Shown piece by piece: positions 33,282 through 41,868 of a stretch of 64,000 bases of DNA (its first letter is position 1; every line of letters begins with the position of its first letter). The notes beneath the pieces are model-generated. The model was not told the origin of the DNA, made no database searches, and was given only the letters and a program-made list of their open reading frames with translations. Location: NCBI GenBank assembly GCA_016765495.1, contig JAESPV010000027.1:186001-250000 (forward strand), written 5' to 3'. A program made the position numbers and the translations under genes. Source of the stretch: Desulfocapsa sp. Lineage in GTDB: Bacteria > Desulfobacterota > Desulfobulbia > Desulfobulbales > Desulfocapsaceae.

Positions 33282-33950
33282 CTATACACCCCGACTAATG
33301 TCAGGCCAGAGCATGGTATGTATTTGGAGTTGCAGTCGAACATTCAATCCATCTTTCATAATCCAATCAGCTAAAGTAGCTGCTGCCAAATCTTTTTGTA
33401 CTGGTGAAAAAAGAATTGGCAGTCTGTTTATTAAGTTGTTTTTATGGATAAAATCCTTTGCATATAAAAAATCTGCTTGCGTCGAAAGAACAAATTTAAG
33501 TTCACATGAATTTGGAGTTTTATCAATTCGATCTGTTATCAACCGGATATTATCAGGATGAAAACTGTCCTTTGATCCACTGTCAGGACATTTCACATCA
33601 AGAATTACAATGACTTCAGGCGAAACATTCTCAATGGAAAACGAACCGTTACTTTCAAGAAGCACGGTCTTTTTTCGGCTGATAAGTTTTGAAAGCAGTT
33701 CAAGACAATTTTCTTGAAAAAGAGGCTCGCCACCTGTAACTTCTACCAGATCACAGGGGTATTGTTCAATGCTCTCAAGAACAGTACCTATATTCTCTGG
33801 TTCTCCTTCCTGCCAGGTGTAGTCAGCATCGCAATATGTACATCTCAGATTGCACCCACTCAAGCGAATAAAGACACAGGGAAAACCAGCATAGCTCGAT
33901 TCCCCCTGGATGGAGTAGAATATTTCCGAGATGTTGAGTTTATTGTTCAT
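33282..33950 (-). CDS. queE: 7-carboxy-7-deazaguanine synthase
   Basis: Radical SAM enzyme of queuosine/7-deazapurine synthesis: 6-carboxytetrahydropterin to 7-carboxy-7-deazaguanine. The 222-residue product shows the cluster motif CNLRCTYC (cysteines 33, 37, 40), the opening SEIFYSIQGESSYAGFPCVFIRL, and VEVTGGEPL. Its start overlaps the queD stop by 11 bases, so the pair is coupled. queC is not in the window. Family and role are firm. Confidence 0.93.
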   Translation of the reverse strand: MNNKLNISEIFYSIQGESSYAGFPCVFIRLSGCNLRCTYCDADYTWQEGEPENIGTVLESIEQYPCDLVEVTGGEPLFQENCLELLSKLISRKKTVLLESNGSFSIENVSPEVIVILDVKCPDSGSKDSFHPDNIRLITDRIDKTPNSCELKFVLSTQADFLYAKDFIHKNNLINRLPILFSPVQKDLAAATLADWIMKDGLNVRLQLQIHTMLWPDISRGV

Positions 33951-34320
33951 CCGGTCCGTAGTAGATTAATCCTGATGTTTCCGTTTCCCAAACTTCAACG
34001 CAATGAAGTTTGTAGCGATCATGCTGCAGGTCGGGTTGCAGTGTTTCAAAAAGATGTGCTGCAATATGTTCAGACGATGGGTTTTGCTTCTGAAAAGGTG
34101 GTAGTTTGTTGAGATCATGGTGGTCAAGATCGTCAACAGCCACATTTACAATCTTTTTTAAGAGTTTAAAATCAATACCCATACCAAGCTCATCAACCTT
34201 ACTGGCCCGTACGGTCACCTTGACTTTCCAGTTGTGGCCGTGAGGTCTTTCACAGCTCCCGGGATAGTTGCGCAGATGGTGGGCACCGGCAAAATGTGTT
34301 TTTATGAAAATATCGTACAT
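33940..34320 (-). CDS. queD: 6-carboxytetrahydropterin synthase
   Basis: Converts dihydroneopterin triphosphate to 6-carboxytetrahydropterin, the step before QueE. The 126-residue product has zinc histidines at 15, 27 and 29 and the catalytic cysteine 23 within CERPHGHNW. Later DDLDHHDLN and the C-terminal WETETSGLIYY carry the remaining active-site residues. ACAGGAGA stands before the ATG. It heads a two-gene unit with queE and is divergent from the DUF1015 gene across 169 bases. Confidence 0.94.
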   Translation of the reverse strand: MYDIFIKTHFAGAHHLRNYPGSCERPHGHNWKVKVTVRASKVDELGMGIDFKLLKKIVNVAVDDLDHHDLNKLPPFQKQNPSSEHIAAHLFETLQPDLQHDRYKLHCVEVWETETSGLIYYGPDEQ

Positions 34321-34489
34321 AGTAAGTTCTCCTGTACTGTTTTTTTGTTTAAAAAAAGTGGGACAAAATAGCTGTAAGCCTTGAAAGTATACAAGGTAAA
34401 GTGTTATTGTTTACTGTTCAAATCAATAACGGTAGAATCAAAAAAACGTATCATCATATACCATTATAGCAAAAAAGGAGTTATCCCGC

Positions 34490-35884
34490 ATGGCCTTTAT
34501 CGCACCCTTTAAGGGAGTTTATTATAATATTGAAAAAATAGGCAGCCTTGACGATGTTGTCACGCCCCCATATGACGTCATCAGCAAAAATGCAGTGGAA
34601 TCCTACACAGCAAAAAATCCTTACTCCATGATCCGGCTGGACATCACTAAAAATCCGGGTGGTACTGTCGGCGCTGATTCTAGGTATCAGGATGTAGCCG
34701 ATCTTTTTAAGGAATGGCAGGATCTTGATGTGTTAAGACGCGACACACAACCCAGTCTTTATTTGTACACAGTTCAGTATAAGCACCCAAACGGAAAAAT
34801 GCTCACAAGAAAAGGAATAGTGTCACTGGTTGGACTGTCCGAGTTTGGTGAAGGGGTGGTAAAACCCCATGAAGAGATATTTGAATCCGTTATCAGTGAC
34901 AGGCTGCGCCTGCTTGAGGCAACAAAGGCACAGTTTAGTCCAATATTTTCTCTCTACTCAGATGAAGAAAATAAGGTTTTGACTCTGATGGATGGTGCAA
35001 AAGAACAAACCCCCATGGGAAGTATCACTGACGAGGATGGTTGTATTCATTCCCTGTATCGTGTTACCGATGCTGCTGTTATCAGGAAGGTACAGGACTA
35101 TTTTATGGATAAGTCTTTATATATTGCCGACGGTCATCATCGTTATACCACCGCTCTTCAATACAGACGTCTGCAAAGGGAACGAAACAGCAACTTTTCT
35201 GACAAGGATCCGGCAAACCATATCATGATGTACCTTTGTCCCATGGAAGATGCAGGTCTTTCTGTACTTCCCACCCATCGTCTTTTAAATTGGCCTGGAG
35301 AGTTATCATTTGATGAACTGTGTACACGCCTTGCACCATGGTTTGAACTTGAAGAAATAAAAGGTGGTGCAAGAGAAATACTCTTATGCGAGGTCTTTTC
35401 CAGAATGGAAGAGGAAGGGAAGCAGGCCGGTAAAATCGCAAAAACATTTGGTGTCTATCATCCCGGTGAGGATCGCTGCCTGTTGCTTATCGTGAAAAAG
35501 GATGCAGACAAGCTCCTGAGTGACAAACCGGAACAGTTGCAGGAACTCGATGTGGTTGTGCTCTCTGATGTAATTATAGAGGGCGCTCTTGAGCTGGATC
35601 ATAAGCGTTGTGAAGCTGATAATTTGATACACTATTTCAGCGACCCCGATGAGGCAATGGATGCTGCTGTCAAAACATGTCTTGAAAATGGAGCCGAAAC
35701 ATCCACAGCAACAAAAACGCCTCTTCTTTTCGTGATGAATTCCACACGGGTAAAACAGGTGAAAGAGGTAGCTGATAAAGGATTGATAATGCCTCATAAA
35801 TCCACATACTTTTATCCAAAAATTATGACGGGACTTCTTTTCAATCAACTGACTGAAGGCGAAGACGTTCAACGGCTTGACTGA
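34490..35884 (+). CDS. DUF1015 family protein
   Basis: A 464-residue protein of the widespread DUF1015 family, sometimes annotated as SerC-like without good cause. The family hallmarks are seen: APFKGVYYN, VVTPPYDVIS, NPYSMIRLDI at the N-terminus; VVKPHEEIFE; and LYIADGHHRYTTAL, a histidine-rich motif in the middle. No biochemical role is established to my knowledge. AAAAGGAG stands 8 bases before the ATG. It overlaps the following methyltransferase-like gene by 8 bases, so they are coexpressed. Confidence 0.88.
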   Translation: MAFIAPFKGVYYNIEKIGSLDDVVTPPYDVISKNAVESYTAKNPYSMIRLDITKNPGGTVGADSRYQDVADLFKEWQDLDVLRRDTQPSLYLYTVQYKHPNGKMLTRKGIVSLVGLSEFGEGVVKPHEEIFESVISDRLRLLEATKAQFSPIFSLYSDEENKVLTLMDGAKEQTPMGSITDEDGCIHSLYRVTDAAVIRKVQDYFMDKSLYIADGHHRYTTALQYRRLQRERNSNFSDKDPANHIMMYLCPMEDAGLSVLPTHRLLNWPGELSFDELCTRLAPWFELEEIKGGAREILLCEVFSRMEEEGKQAGKIAKTFGVYHPGEDRCLLLIVKKDADKLLSDKPEQLQELDVVVLSDVIIEGALELDHKRCEADNLIHYFSDPDEAMDAAVKTCLENGAETSTATKTPLLFVMNSTRVKQVKEVADKGLIMPHKSTYFYPKIMTGLLFNQLTEGEDVQRLD

Positions 35885-36623
35885 GGCGGTGCAGACCAGA
35901 GATACCCTTTTTGGAGGAGCACTCCATTGCCTTCAGTACCGGGATGGGTATCGGTTCTCCATAGACCCCGTGCTTCTTGCTCACTTTGTTCGTCTGAATA
36001 CAAATGAACATATTCTGGATCTTGGAGCAGGATGTGGTGTTATTGGACTTATTCTCCTTTATCGCGCCAGCAGCTCTATTTCATCTCTTACAGCCTTTGA
36101 ACTCCAGGAAAGACTTGCCGGGCTTGTGCGGGAAAATATTGTTCTTAATCAGTTCCAGAACCAGATGGAAGTCGTTGAAGGAGACCTGCGAAACATAACG
36201 CAGTATTTCAATCCGGAATCCTTTTCCACGATACTTTGCAACCCGCCTTTTTATACCCCAGGCAGTGGAAGGCAATCCAAAAACAAAGAAGCTGAGATTG
36301 CAAGGCATCAGGTTTACTGTTCTTTACTGGAAATCGTTTCAGCAGCAGCTGTTACCGTGAAGAACAGAGGGAAAGTGCTTATGGTTTATCCCGCAAATGG
36401 CCTTGCCACCTTACTGCTACTCCTTGAGCAGCAGCGTCTCAGAGTGAAAAGAATGCAGCTGGTTTATTCCTATCCCGGTTCTTCAACAGGTGCGCGGTTG
36501 GTGCTGATTGAAGCTGTTAAGAATGGTGGTGAAGGAGTGGATATAATGGAACCTTTTTATATTTATGATAAGAAAGATGGTGATTATACTGAAGAGATGC
36601 AGCAGTTCTATGCTCCGAATTAA
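35877..36623 (+). CDS. TrmN6-like (tRNA1(Val) A37 N6-methyltransferase family) protein
   Basis: SAM-dependent methyltransferase of 248 residues. The SAM-binding loop is ILDLGAGCGVIGLI and the adenine-amino methyltransferase motif NPPFY occurs in LCNPPFYTPGSGR, as in TrmN6/YfiC. The N-terminus RDTLFGGALHCLQYRDGYRFSIDPVLLA matches that family (key part GYRFSIDPVLLA). By analogy it modifies A37 of a tRNA, but the family also includes proteins acting on other substrates. It sits between a DUF1015 gene (8-base overlap) and yifB (21 bases). Confidence 0.85.
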   Translation: MTEAVQTRDTLFGGALHCLQYRDGYRFSIDPVLLAHFVRLNTNEHILDLGAGCGVIGLILLYRASSSISSLTAFELQERLAGLVRENIVLNQFQNQMEVVEGDLRNITQYFNPESFSTILCNPPFYTPGSGRQSKNKEAEIARHQVYCSLLEIVSAAAVTVKNRGKVLMVYPANGLATLLLLLEQQRLRVKRMQLVYSYPGSSTGARLVLIEAVKNGGEGVDIMEPFYIYDKKDGDYTEEMQQFYAPN

Positions 36624-36644
36624 ACAGAAAGGGACGCAATACTA

Positions 36645-38165
36645 ATGCTTGCAAAGGTTCATAGCGGTGCAGTACTTGGGGTTGATGGTCTGTCAGTGGT
36701 GGTTGAAGTGGATCTTGCCCTCGGTTTACCCATGTTCACGACTGTTGGATTACCGGATGGAAGTGTCCGGGAAAGTAAAGAACGTGTTAAGGCTGCGATT
36801 AAGAACTGCGGCTATGATTTTCCTCCCAAACGAATAACGGTAAACCTGGCTCCTGCTGACATAAAAAAGGGAGGTGCCGGTTTTGACCTTCCCATTGCCC
36901 TTGGTATTCTTGCAGCATCCGAACTCTTTCCAACGGATGTATTAAAACAGTATGCCATTCTTGGTGAACTTTCGCTTGATGGTGAGCTGCGCCATGTTCC
37001 CGGAGTGCTGCCCATAGCCTTAAAGGTAAAGGAGGAAGGTTTAAAAGGTATTCTTGTTCCAGAGGCAAATAAACTGGAAGCAGCAGTTGTAAAAGGAATA
37101 GATGTAATTGCCGTAAACAGTTTGCATCAGGCCGTGGACTTTCTAGCAGGAAAATTACAACTTGACCCGGTAATTCTTAACCAGGACGATCTCCTTGTGA
37201 GCAGTATTGCCTATGATGTAGATTTTCAGGAAGTGAAAGGTCAGGAGCATGTGAAACGAGCTTTTGAAATTGCAGCATGCGGCGGGCATAATGTTGCCCT
37301 GAAGGGAGTACCAGGTTCTGGAAAGACCATGCTTGCAAGAAGGCTCAGTACTATTTTGCCCGGGATGAGTTTCGATGAGGCTCTTGAAACCACCAAAATT
37401 TATTCCATTGTAGGAAAGCTGACAACAGATGCACCACTGGTTTCCATGAGACCTTTTCGTGCACCTCATCATACCATATCCGATGCCGGACTTATTGGTG
37501 GCGGACAAATTCCGCGTCCCGGTGAAGTCTCTCTTGCCCATAACGGCGTTCTTTTTCTTGATGAACTCCCCGAATTTAAAAAACATGTTTTAGAAGTATT
37601 ACGTCAACCTCTGGAAGCAGGAGATGTTTCCATCGCCCGTGCTCATCAAACGCTGCAGTTCCCTGCTCGTTTTGTTCTTGTTGTGGCCTCAAACCCTTGT
37701 CCCTGTGGGTATTATGGCGATAAGATAAGAGAGTGTCAATGCACACCGCAACAGATTCAACGGTATAACAGCAAAGTGTCTGGACCACTTCTTGATCGTA
37801 TCGACCTCCACCTTGAAGTCGCAGCAGTTCCTTTTAAAGAAATCAGTGATGAGCGTCAGGGAGAACCGTCCAGTAAGATCAAAAAACGTGTGGATGCGTG
37901 CAGGAAAATTCAGCAAACTCGATATCAAAACAACAGGAATATCCACTGCAACGCTCAAATGGGCCCTGGAGAAATTGAGAAATATTGCTCACTTGCTCCG
38001 CCAGCCATTCGTTTGCTTGAAAAGAGCGTTGAAAAGCTTGGTCTTTCAGCACGTGGATATCATCGGATTTTAAAAATTGCAAGAACTATCGCAGACATGG
38101 ATACCAAACAAGAACTGGAGATTTCACATGTAGCAGAGGCTGTACAGTATCGGAGGAATGGGTGA
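36645..38165 (+). CDS. YifB/ComM family Mg-chelatase-like AAA+ ATPase
   Basis: AAA+ protein of 506 residues. In naturally competent bacteria ComM is a helicase that aids branch migration during DNA uptake; in others the role is less clear. The N-terminal ChlI domain has GLPDGSVRESKERVKAAIKN (family block) and NLAPADIKKGGAGFDLPIAL. Walker A GVPGSGKTMLARRL lies near residue 221 and FLDELPEF is Walker B. The C-terminal domain has NARMGPGEI-like CNAQMGPGEI and LSARGYHRILKIARTIADM. Length and order are normal. Last gene of a three-gene plus-strand unit. Confidence 0.92.
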   Translation: MLAKVHSGAVLGVDGLSVVVEVDLALGLPMFTTVGLPDGSVRESKERVKAAIKNCGYDFPPKRITVNLAPADIKKGGAGFDLPIALGILAASELFPTDVLKQYAILGELSLDGELRHVPGVLPIALKVKEEGLKGILVPEANKLEAAVVKGIDVIAVNSLHQAVDFLAGKLQLDPVILNQDDLLVSSIAYDVDFQEVKGQEHVKRAFEIAACGGHNVALKGVPGSGKTMLARRLSTILPGMSFDEALETTKIYSIVGKLTTDAPLVSMRPFRAPHHTISDAGLIGGGQIPRPGEVSLAHNGVLFLDELPEFKKHVLEVLRQPLEAGDVSIARAHQTLQFPARFVLVVASNPCPCGYYGDKIRECQCTPQQIQRYNSKVSGPLLDRIDLHLEVAAVPFKEISDERQGEPSSKIKKRVDACRKIQQTRYQNNRNIHCNAQMGPGEIEKYCSLAPPAIRLLEKSVEKLGLSARGYHRILKIARTIADMDTKQELEISHVAEAVQYRRNG

Positions 38166-38337
38166 AAGGATTCATTTTTCAATTGCGGTGCGACAAGCGT
38201 ATGATACATGGTTTTGCTCAATAGAATTTATTCCTACCCCTTTGTTACAGTTCTCTGCTGTATAGATAGTCAATGTGCTATTTTGGAGATAAATCTCATC
38301 ACCTTGTAGTAGCGATAATATATACATAACGTCATCC

Positions 38338-38366
38338 CGACATCAACCCAATTTCAGTTGATGTCG
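38338..38366 (+). terminator. Terminator-like hairpin after yifB
   Basis: CGACATCAAC (38338-38347) pairs with GTTGATGTCG (38357-38366), followed by CCTTTTAA. It stands 170 bases past the yifB stop in a 304-base gap (38166-38469) that holds nothing else I can identify except the leader of the secreted-protein gene. Confidence 0.6.
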
Positions 38367-38469
38367 CCTTTTAATTCCATCCCACCGTCGTATCTTACTA
38401 ATCAATACAGGGGAAAATATATTACAGGCCTCGATTAGAGATCAAACTTAACAAGTGGGAGAAAAGATT

Positions 38470-39270
38470 ATGACTGCCGGAAGATCAATACAAGGAATTT
38501 TGGTAATTTTGTTTGTTTTATTATTTTCTATTCCAGCCTCAGCCGGAAAGTATTCTGGGTATTCAGCCGTGGATATGGAAATAGTTTCTGATCAGCGTGG
38601 TAGACTACGCAATTTTACCGTTCAATCAGAAAGAAAAAATGTGGAGAGAAGCTATATTATAGCAAAAGACGATGAACGATATCGTATCAGAGTAAGCAAT
38701 AGAAGCAACAGACGCATAGGGGTCGTAATTGCCGTGGATGGTAGAAATATTATTTCAGGGAAAAAGTCTCATCTACAATCCAATGAGCGCATGTATATCC
38801 TCCAACCTTATGAAACACAGGAGTATGGAGGATGGCGCACCGGTCGTAACAGAACCAATCGATTCTATTTTACGCAAATGGAAGATTCATACGCTGCTGA
38901 TTGGGGGGATTATACAGCAATGGGGGTTGTAGCATTGTCGGTGTTTCAGGAGAGACAACAGGAGATCAACAGACCCAACTATAAAAGCATGGGGCAACAT
39001 AAGAAATCAGGCAGGGCAAAAAGTATGGACAGGGAACTTGGTACCGGTTTTGGTGAACGACACTGGTCTCCCAGCAGAGAGGTGCATTTTGTTGCAGAAA
39101 AAAGAGCAATCTCAAAGAAATTCATAAAGTATGAATATCGTTCAACACTGTGTCGAAAAGGGATAATTTCGTGTGGACCCAATCACAGACAAAACCGGTT
39201 TTGGAATGAAAATAACAGGAATTATGGATATGCACCATTTCCATCCTGGCATTTTGAATTAAGATTTTAG
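38470..39270 (+). CDS. Secreted protein of unknown function
   Basis: A 266-residue exported protein with a signal peptide (ILVILFVLLFSIPASA). The middle shows a pattern I have seen in uncharacterised proteobacterial proteins: a basic RIRVSNRSNRRIGVVIAVDGRNIISGK-like strand (key part VVIAVDGRNI), then YILQPYETQEYGGWR, then QMEDSYAADWGDYTAMGVVALSVF. The C-terminal third is basic, rich in Arg, Lys, Asn and aromatic residues and has two cysteines (STLCRKGIISCG). GGGAG stands 8 bases before the ATG at 38470; a GTG at 38455 is less likely. It stands alone with terminators on both sides. Function unknown. Confidence 0.75.
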   Translation: MTAGRSIQGILVILFVLLFSIPASAGKYSGYSAVDMEIVSDQRGRLRNFTVQSERKNVERSYIIAKDDERYRIRVSNRSNRRIGVVIAVDGRNIISGKKSHLQSNERMYILQPYETQEYGGWRTGRNRTNRFYFTQMEDSYAADWGDYTAMGVVALSVFQERQQEINRPNYKSMGQHKKSGRAKSMDRELGTGFGERHWSPSREVHFVAEKRAISKKFIKYEYRSTLCRKGIISCGPNHRQNRFWNENNRNYGYAPFPSWHFELRF

Positions 39271-39292
39271 AAAAAAGTGTTTAATGATTTCG

Positions 39293-39332
39293 TTGAAAGA
39301 GAAAACTTCCAATTGTCAGTTTTCTCTTTCAA
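39293..39332. terminator. Strong hairpin between convergent genes
   Basis: Perfect 15-base arms TTGAAAGAGAAAACT (39293-39307) and AGTTTTCTCTTTCAA (39318-39332) around a 10-base loop. Lies between the secreted-protein gene and the end of the hydrogenase gene; the U-rich second arm suits a terminator for the plus-strand gene. Confidence 0.6.
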
Positions 39333-39462
39333 ATTGAGGTGTGTTCTTGCCATGAAGAGGAGCTAAGGGTAAGTTGGGGGAACTGTGCAACGTATTGAGA
39401 TTTGAAAGGCGAAGCTGAATTGTAACGGATTGTCCTTTGTCGGCCAGCAGGATCAAGTCAAA

Positions 39463-41280
39463 TTAATGAACCGCACAGGTGATGCATGGATCCATGGCTC
39501 GAACCAGTTCCTCCAGCAGAGCAGTCTTTTTATCATTGGACTCTGTCCGATAACTCCGAAGTAACAGAGAAGCCTCTTGTTCAAGACTGGCAAGATTGAG
39601 AACCGTGGGAGGAATAATATTGTATAGGGTTACGTTCCCCTGTTTGTCAATATGTGCCTCATGAAACAAAAGGCCCCTAGGTGCTTCTATGGCACTCACT
39701 CCTTTTTTTGGCCAGAGGCCGCTATTCTCCAAGGCTTGTTGGCGGACTTCTTTCCGGTCAACTACCACTTCTCCTAAATCTTCACTTTGAAGCAACCCCA
39801 AGAGACGGATTGCTTCTTCAAGGTAATGGATAATCTCTATGGCTTGGGCAATATTGGTGTGAAAGGGGTTGCTGAACTTCAGGTTACTCTCTTTAAGAAC
39901 TTTTCCTGCCATTGGATTTAAGCTCTGATGATAATAAAAAAGACGAGCCAGCGCGCCTGTTTTGATGGGGATGTTTGGGGCAAGGCAGGCCACTTTGCTT
40001 GGGCAACCAGGGACGATGGATTCGTTGATAAATTCCCTATAATCACCAACTGCAAAAGGCTCAGGATTATTATAGCGGATTCTGACCCCGAACATGGGAT
40101 AGATATCCTTAATCTCCGGCTGAATGCACAACATATGTGCTGCAGTAACAGCTTCTGGCCAATCGAATTCTGAAAAAAATCGTACCAGATCCAATGAATT
40201 GTTGAGAACCCTTGAAATTTTTTCCTCCAGACTAAAAAGTCTCGATGAATCTGGAGCCTTAGAGAAACCTCCAACCGTTAATGCCACCGGATGCAGGGGG
40301 GCTCCGCCAATGATATCGAAGAACTCTTCAGTGACACGCTTTATCTCTAAGAATATATGAAATTCAGCAGGATAACGGCGGGTAACGTCAAGGCTTGATC
40401 CAAGTTCGGCGATGGATGGCAGAATCATCAAATAGAGATGAAGCAGATGGCTCTGCACCATTTGCCCACACTGAAAAATACGGCGCAGACGTCTACTCTG
40501 AATATTTGGCTGTATCTCTAAAGCATTTTCGATAGCCTTTATGGAACAGATGCAATGTGCCACGGGACAGATTCCGCAGATCCTGCTGTGCACCCTTGGA
40601 GAGGTGAGGTAAGGTTTCCCCAGCACCAAAGCCTCTGTAAACCGTTCCCCCTCTTCAGGGTGAAAATGAGCCGTTTCTTTTTTGAAATCCGCCTTGAGAC
40701 TTCCGTGTCCTTCTATCCTTGCCACATAATTAGGTTGATACACTTTCTGTATCTTGGATGTAACAGGCGACTGCCGTAACTCATTGAGTAATTTTGCTGC
40801 CACCTCGATATTTGCTGGACAGCCTGGAATAACGTGATCAACTTTGACTACTTCGGCAACAGGCTTAACAAATTGCGTCACGGTTTGGTGCTCTGGTGAA
40901 TACACTAATGCCTTGAGATTTTTTAAATTCTCTGGAGTAATTTGGGAAAAAACATGACCTGACATTGCGCACACTCCCACAGCCACAACAAGGGAACAGG
41001 TTGCTCTGGCCTGCTTCAGAAGTTCAACTTGTTCGTCATTGCAGGCATAACCCTCCACAAAAACAACATCGTAGTCAGCGGTCGTGCCTGTCTGTAACAT
41101 CCGCCAGCTGGTGACCTCAAAATCCTGGATCATATCGAGAAAGGCCGTGTCAAGCCGGAGCAGATTAACCTCGCAACCAGAGCAACCGGTTAAATCAAGA
41201 AAGGCAATTTTTGTTTTCTCTGCATTCTTGGCTGTAACTTCTATGTAGTTGAGTTTTGGTGTATTGTCTATTTTTCTCAC
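39463..41280 (-). CDS. Single-chain [NiFe]-hydrogenase: small and large subunits fused
   Basis: A 605-residue chain joining both hydrogenase subunits. Residues about 25-185 are a small subunit: LTGCSGCEVNLL (Cys 33, 36), VAVGVCAMSGH and VIPGCPANIE supply four ligands for one proximal 4Fe-4S cluster, as in short group 3/4 small subunits. From about 195 a large subunit begins (ARIEGHG). The Ni ligands are in RICGICPVAH (233-242) and DPCITCAVH (597-605). The protein ends exactly at that last histidine, so there is no C-terminal tail for a maturation protease. The sequence resembles group 3 (MvhG/HoxY-like) more than group 1. The GTG at 41278-41280 overlaps the upstream USP stop (GTGA); an ATG at 41322 is the alternative. 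No electron-acceptor subunit or hyp gene is nearby. Confidence 0.9.
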   Translation of the reverse strand: MRKIDNTPKLNYIEVTAKNAEKTKIAFLDLTGCSGCEVNLLRLDTAFLDMIQDFEVTSWRMLQTGTTADYDVVFVEGYACNDEQVELLKQARATCSLVVAVGVCAMSGHVFSQITPENLKNLKALVYSPEHQTVTQFVKPVAEVVKVDHVIPGCPANIEVAAKLLNELRQSPVTSKIQKVYQPNYVARIEGHGSLKADFKKETAHFHPEEGERFTEALVLGKPYLTSPRVHSRICGICPVAHCICSIKAIENALEIQPNIQSRRLRRIFQCGQMVQSHLLHLYLMILPSIAELGSSLDVTRRYPAEFHIFLEIKRVTEEFFDIIGGAPLHPVALTVGGFSKAPDSSRLFSLEEKISRVLNNSLDLVRFFSEFDWPEAVTAAHMLCIQPEIKDIYPMFGVRIRYNNPEPFAVGDYREFINESIVPGCPSKVACLAPNIPIKTGALARLFYYHQSLNPMAGKVLKESNLKFSNPFHTNIAQAIEIIHYLEEAIRLLGLLQSEDLGEVVVDRKEVRQQALENSGLWPKKGVSAIEAPRGLLFHEAHIDKQGNVTLYNIIPPTVLNLASLEQEASLLLRSYRTESNDKKTALLEELVRAMDPCITCAVH

Positions 41281-41720
41281 ACAACGTTTTTGCGAATATT
41301 TCTGAGGCGTAAGACGGAGCATGGAGCATCCCGATAAATGTGTTTGGCGCAGGTGTGACTGAAAGCCTCGTTGATTTCACGATACCTGTTATGATAAACA
41401 ATAATCAGGTCTGCGTCCCATTTTTTTGCCATTTTCACTACTTCTTCGTAGTTTTTTCCAGAACGAATATGGAAGGTGACTGATTCATCACAGTTCGCAG
41501 ACACAAAGGTTTGCAGTTCGTCTCTAAAATGTTCGACAGCTTCTTTACGAACTCTGTCTGAGATAAAAGACCCCACAATCGGCATACCAAAGCCAGGCAT
41601 GACAGAGATGAGTTTTATTTCAGCACCAAACGGTTTGGCTATTGTTGCTGCACAATCGTAAACAGCTTTGGCAGCAATGGGGCGATCAACATCTATGGGA
41701 ACTAAAATTTTTTTAAACAT
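41277..41720 (-). CDS. Universal stress protein family
   Basis: A 147-residue UspA-fold protein, cytoplasmic. It starts FKKILVPIDVDRPIAAKAVYDCA and contains WDADLIIVYHNR, then ends in APCSVLRLR. The ATP-binding G-x2-G-x9-G(S/T) motif expected after the fourth strand is missing (it reads YHNRYREINEAFSH), so this is probably a non-nucleotide-binding type. GGAGAG stands before the ATG at 41720; the frame also has an ATG four codons earlier. It lies between a TRAP permease gene and the hydrogenase gene. USP genes often accompany TRAP transporters (TeaD is the known example), so it may tune the transporter. Confidence 0.85.
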   Translation of the reverse strand: MFKKILVPIDVDRPIAAKAVYDCAATIAKPFGAEIKLISVMPGFGMPIVGSFISDRVRKEAVEHFRDELQTFVSANCDESVTFHIRSGKNYEEVVKMAKKWDADLIIVYHNRYREINEAFSHTCAKHIYRDAPCSVLRLRNIRKNVV

Positions 41721-41758
41721 AACACTCTCCAAAAGGTTTTCTTTTAACCTTTCAACTT

Positions 41759-41794
41759 GACCCAGTGCTGCACAGATAAGTACAGCACTGGGTC
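41759..41794. terminator. Hairpin between TRAP permease and USP genes
   Basis: Perfect 12-base arms GACCCAGTGCTG (41759-41770) and CAGCACTGGGTC (41783-41794). No T-run follows on the minus strand, so it may be a partial terminator or an mRNA-end stabiliser within the transcript. Confidence 0.5.
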
Positions 41795-41868
41795 GTTAGG
41801 TTGTAAGTTTGTCTAATAGCCACTGATAGACGGTTAGCCAGTATTCCCTTGATGGGTGTAAAACACTA

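Noticed and set aside
35384-35872. 162-codon minus-strand open frame
   Set aside because: Shadow of the DUF1015 gene.
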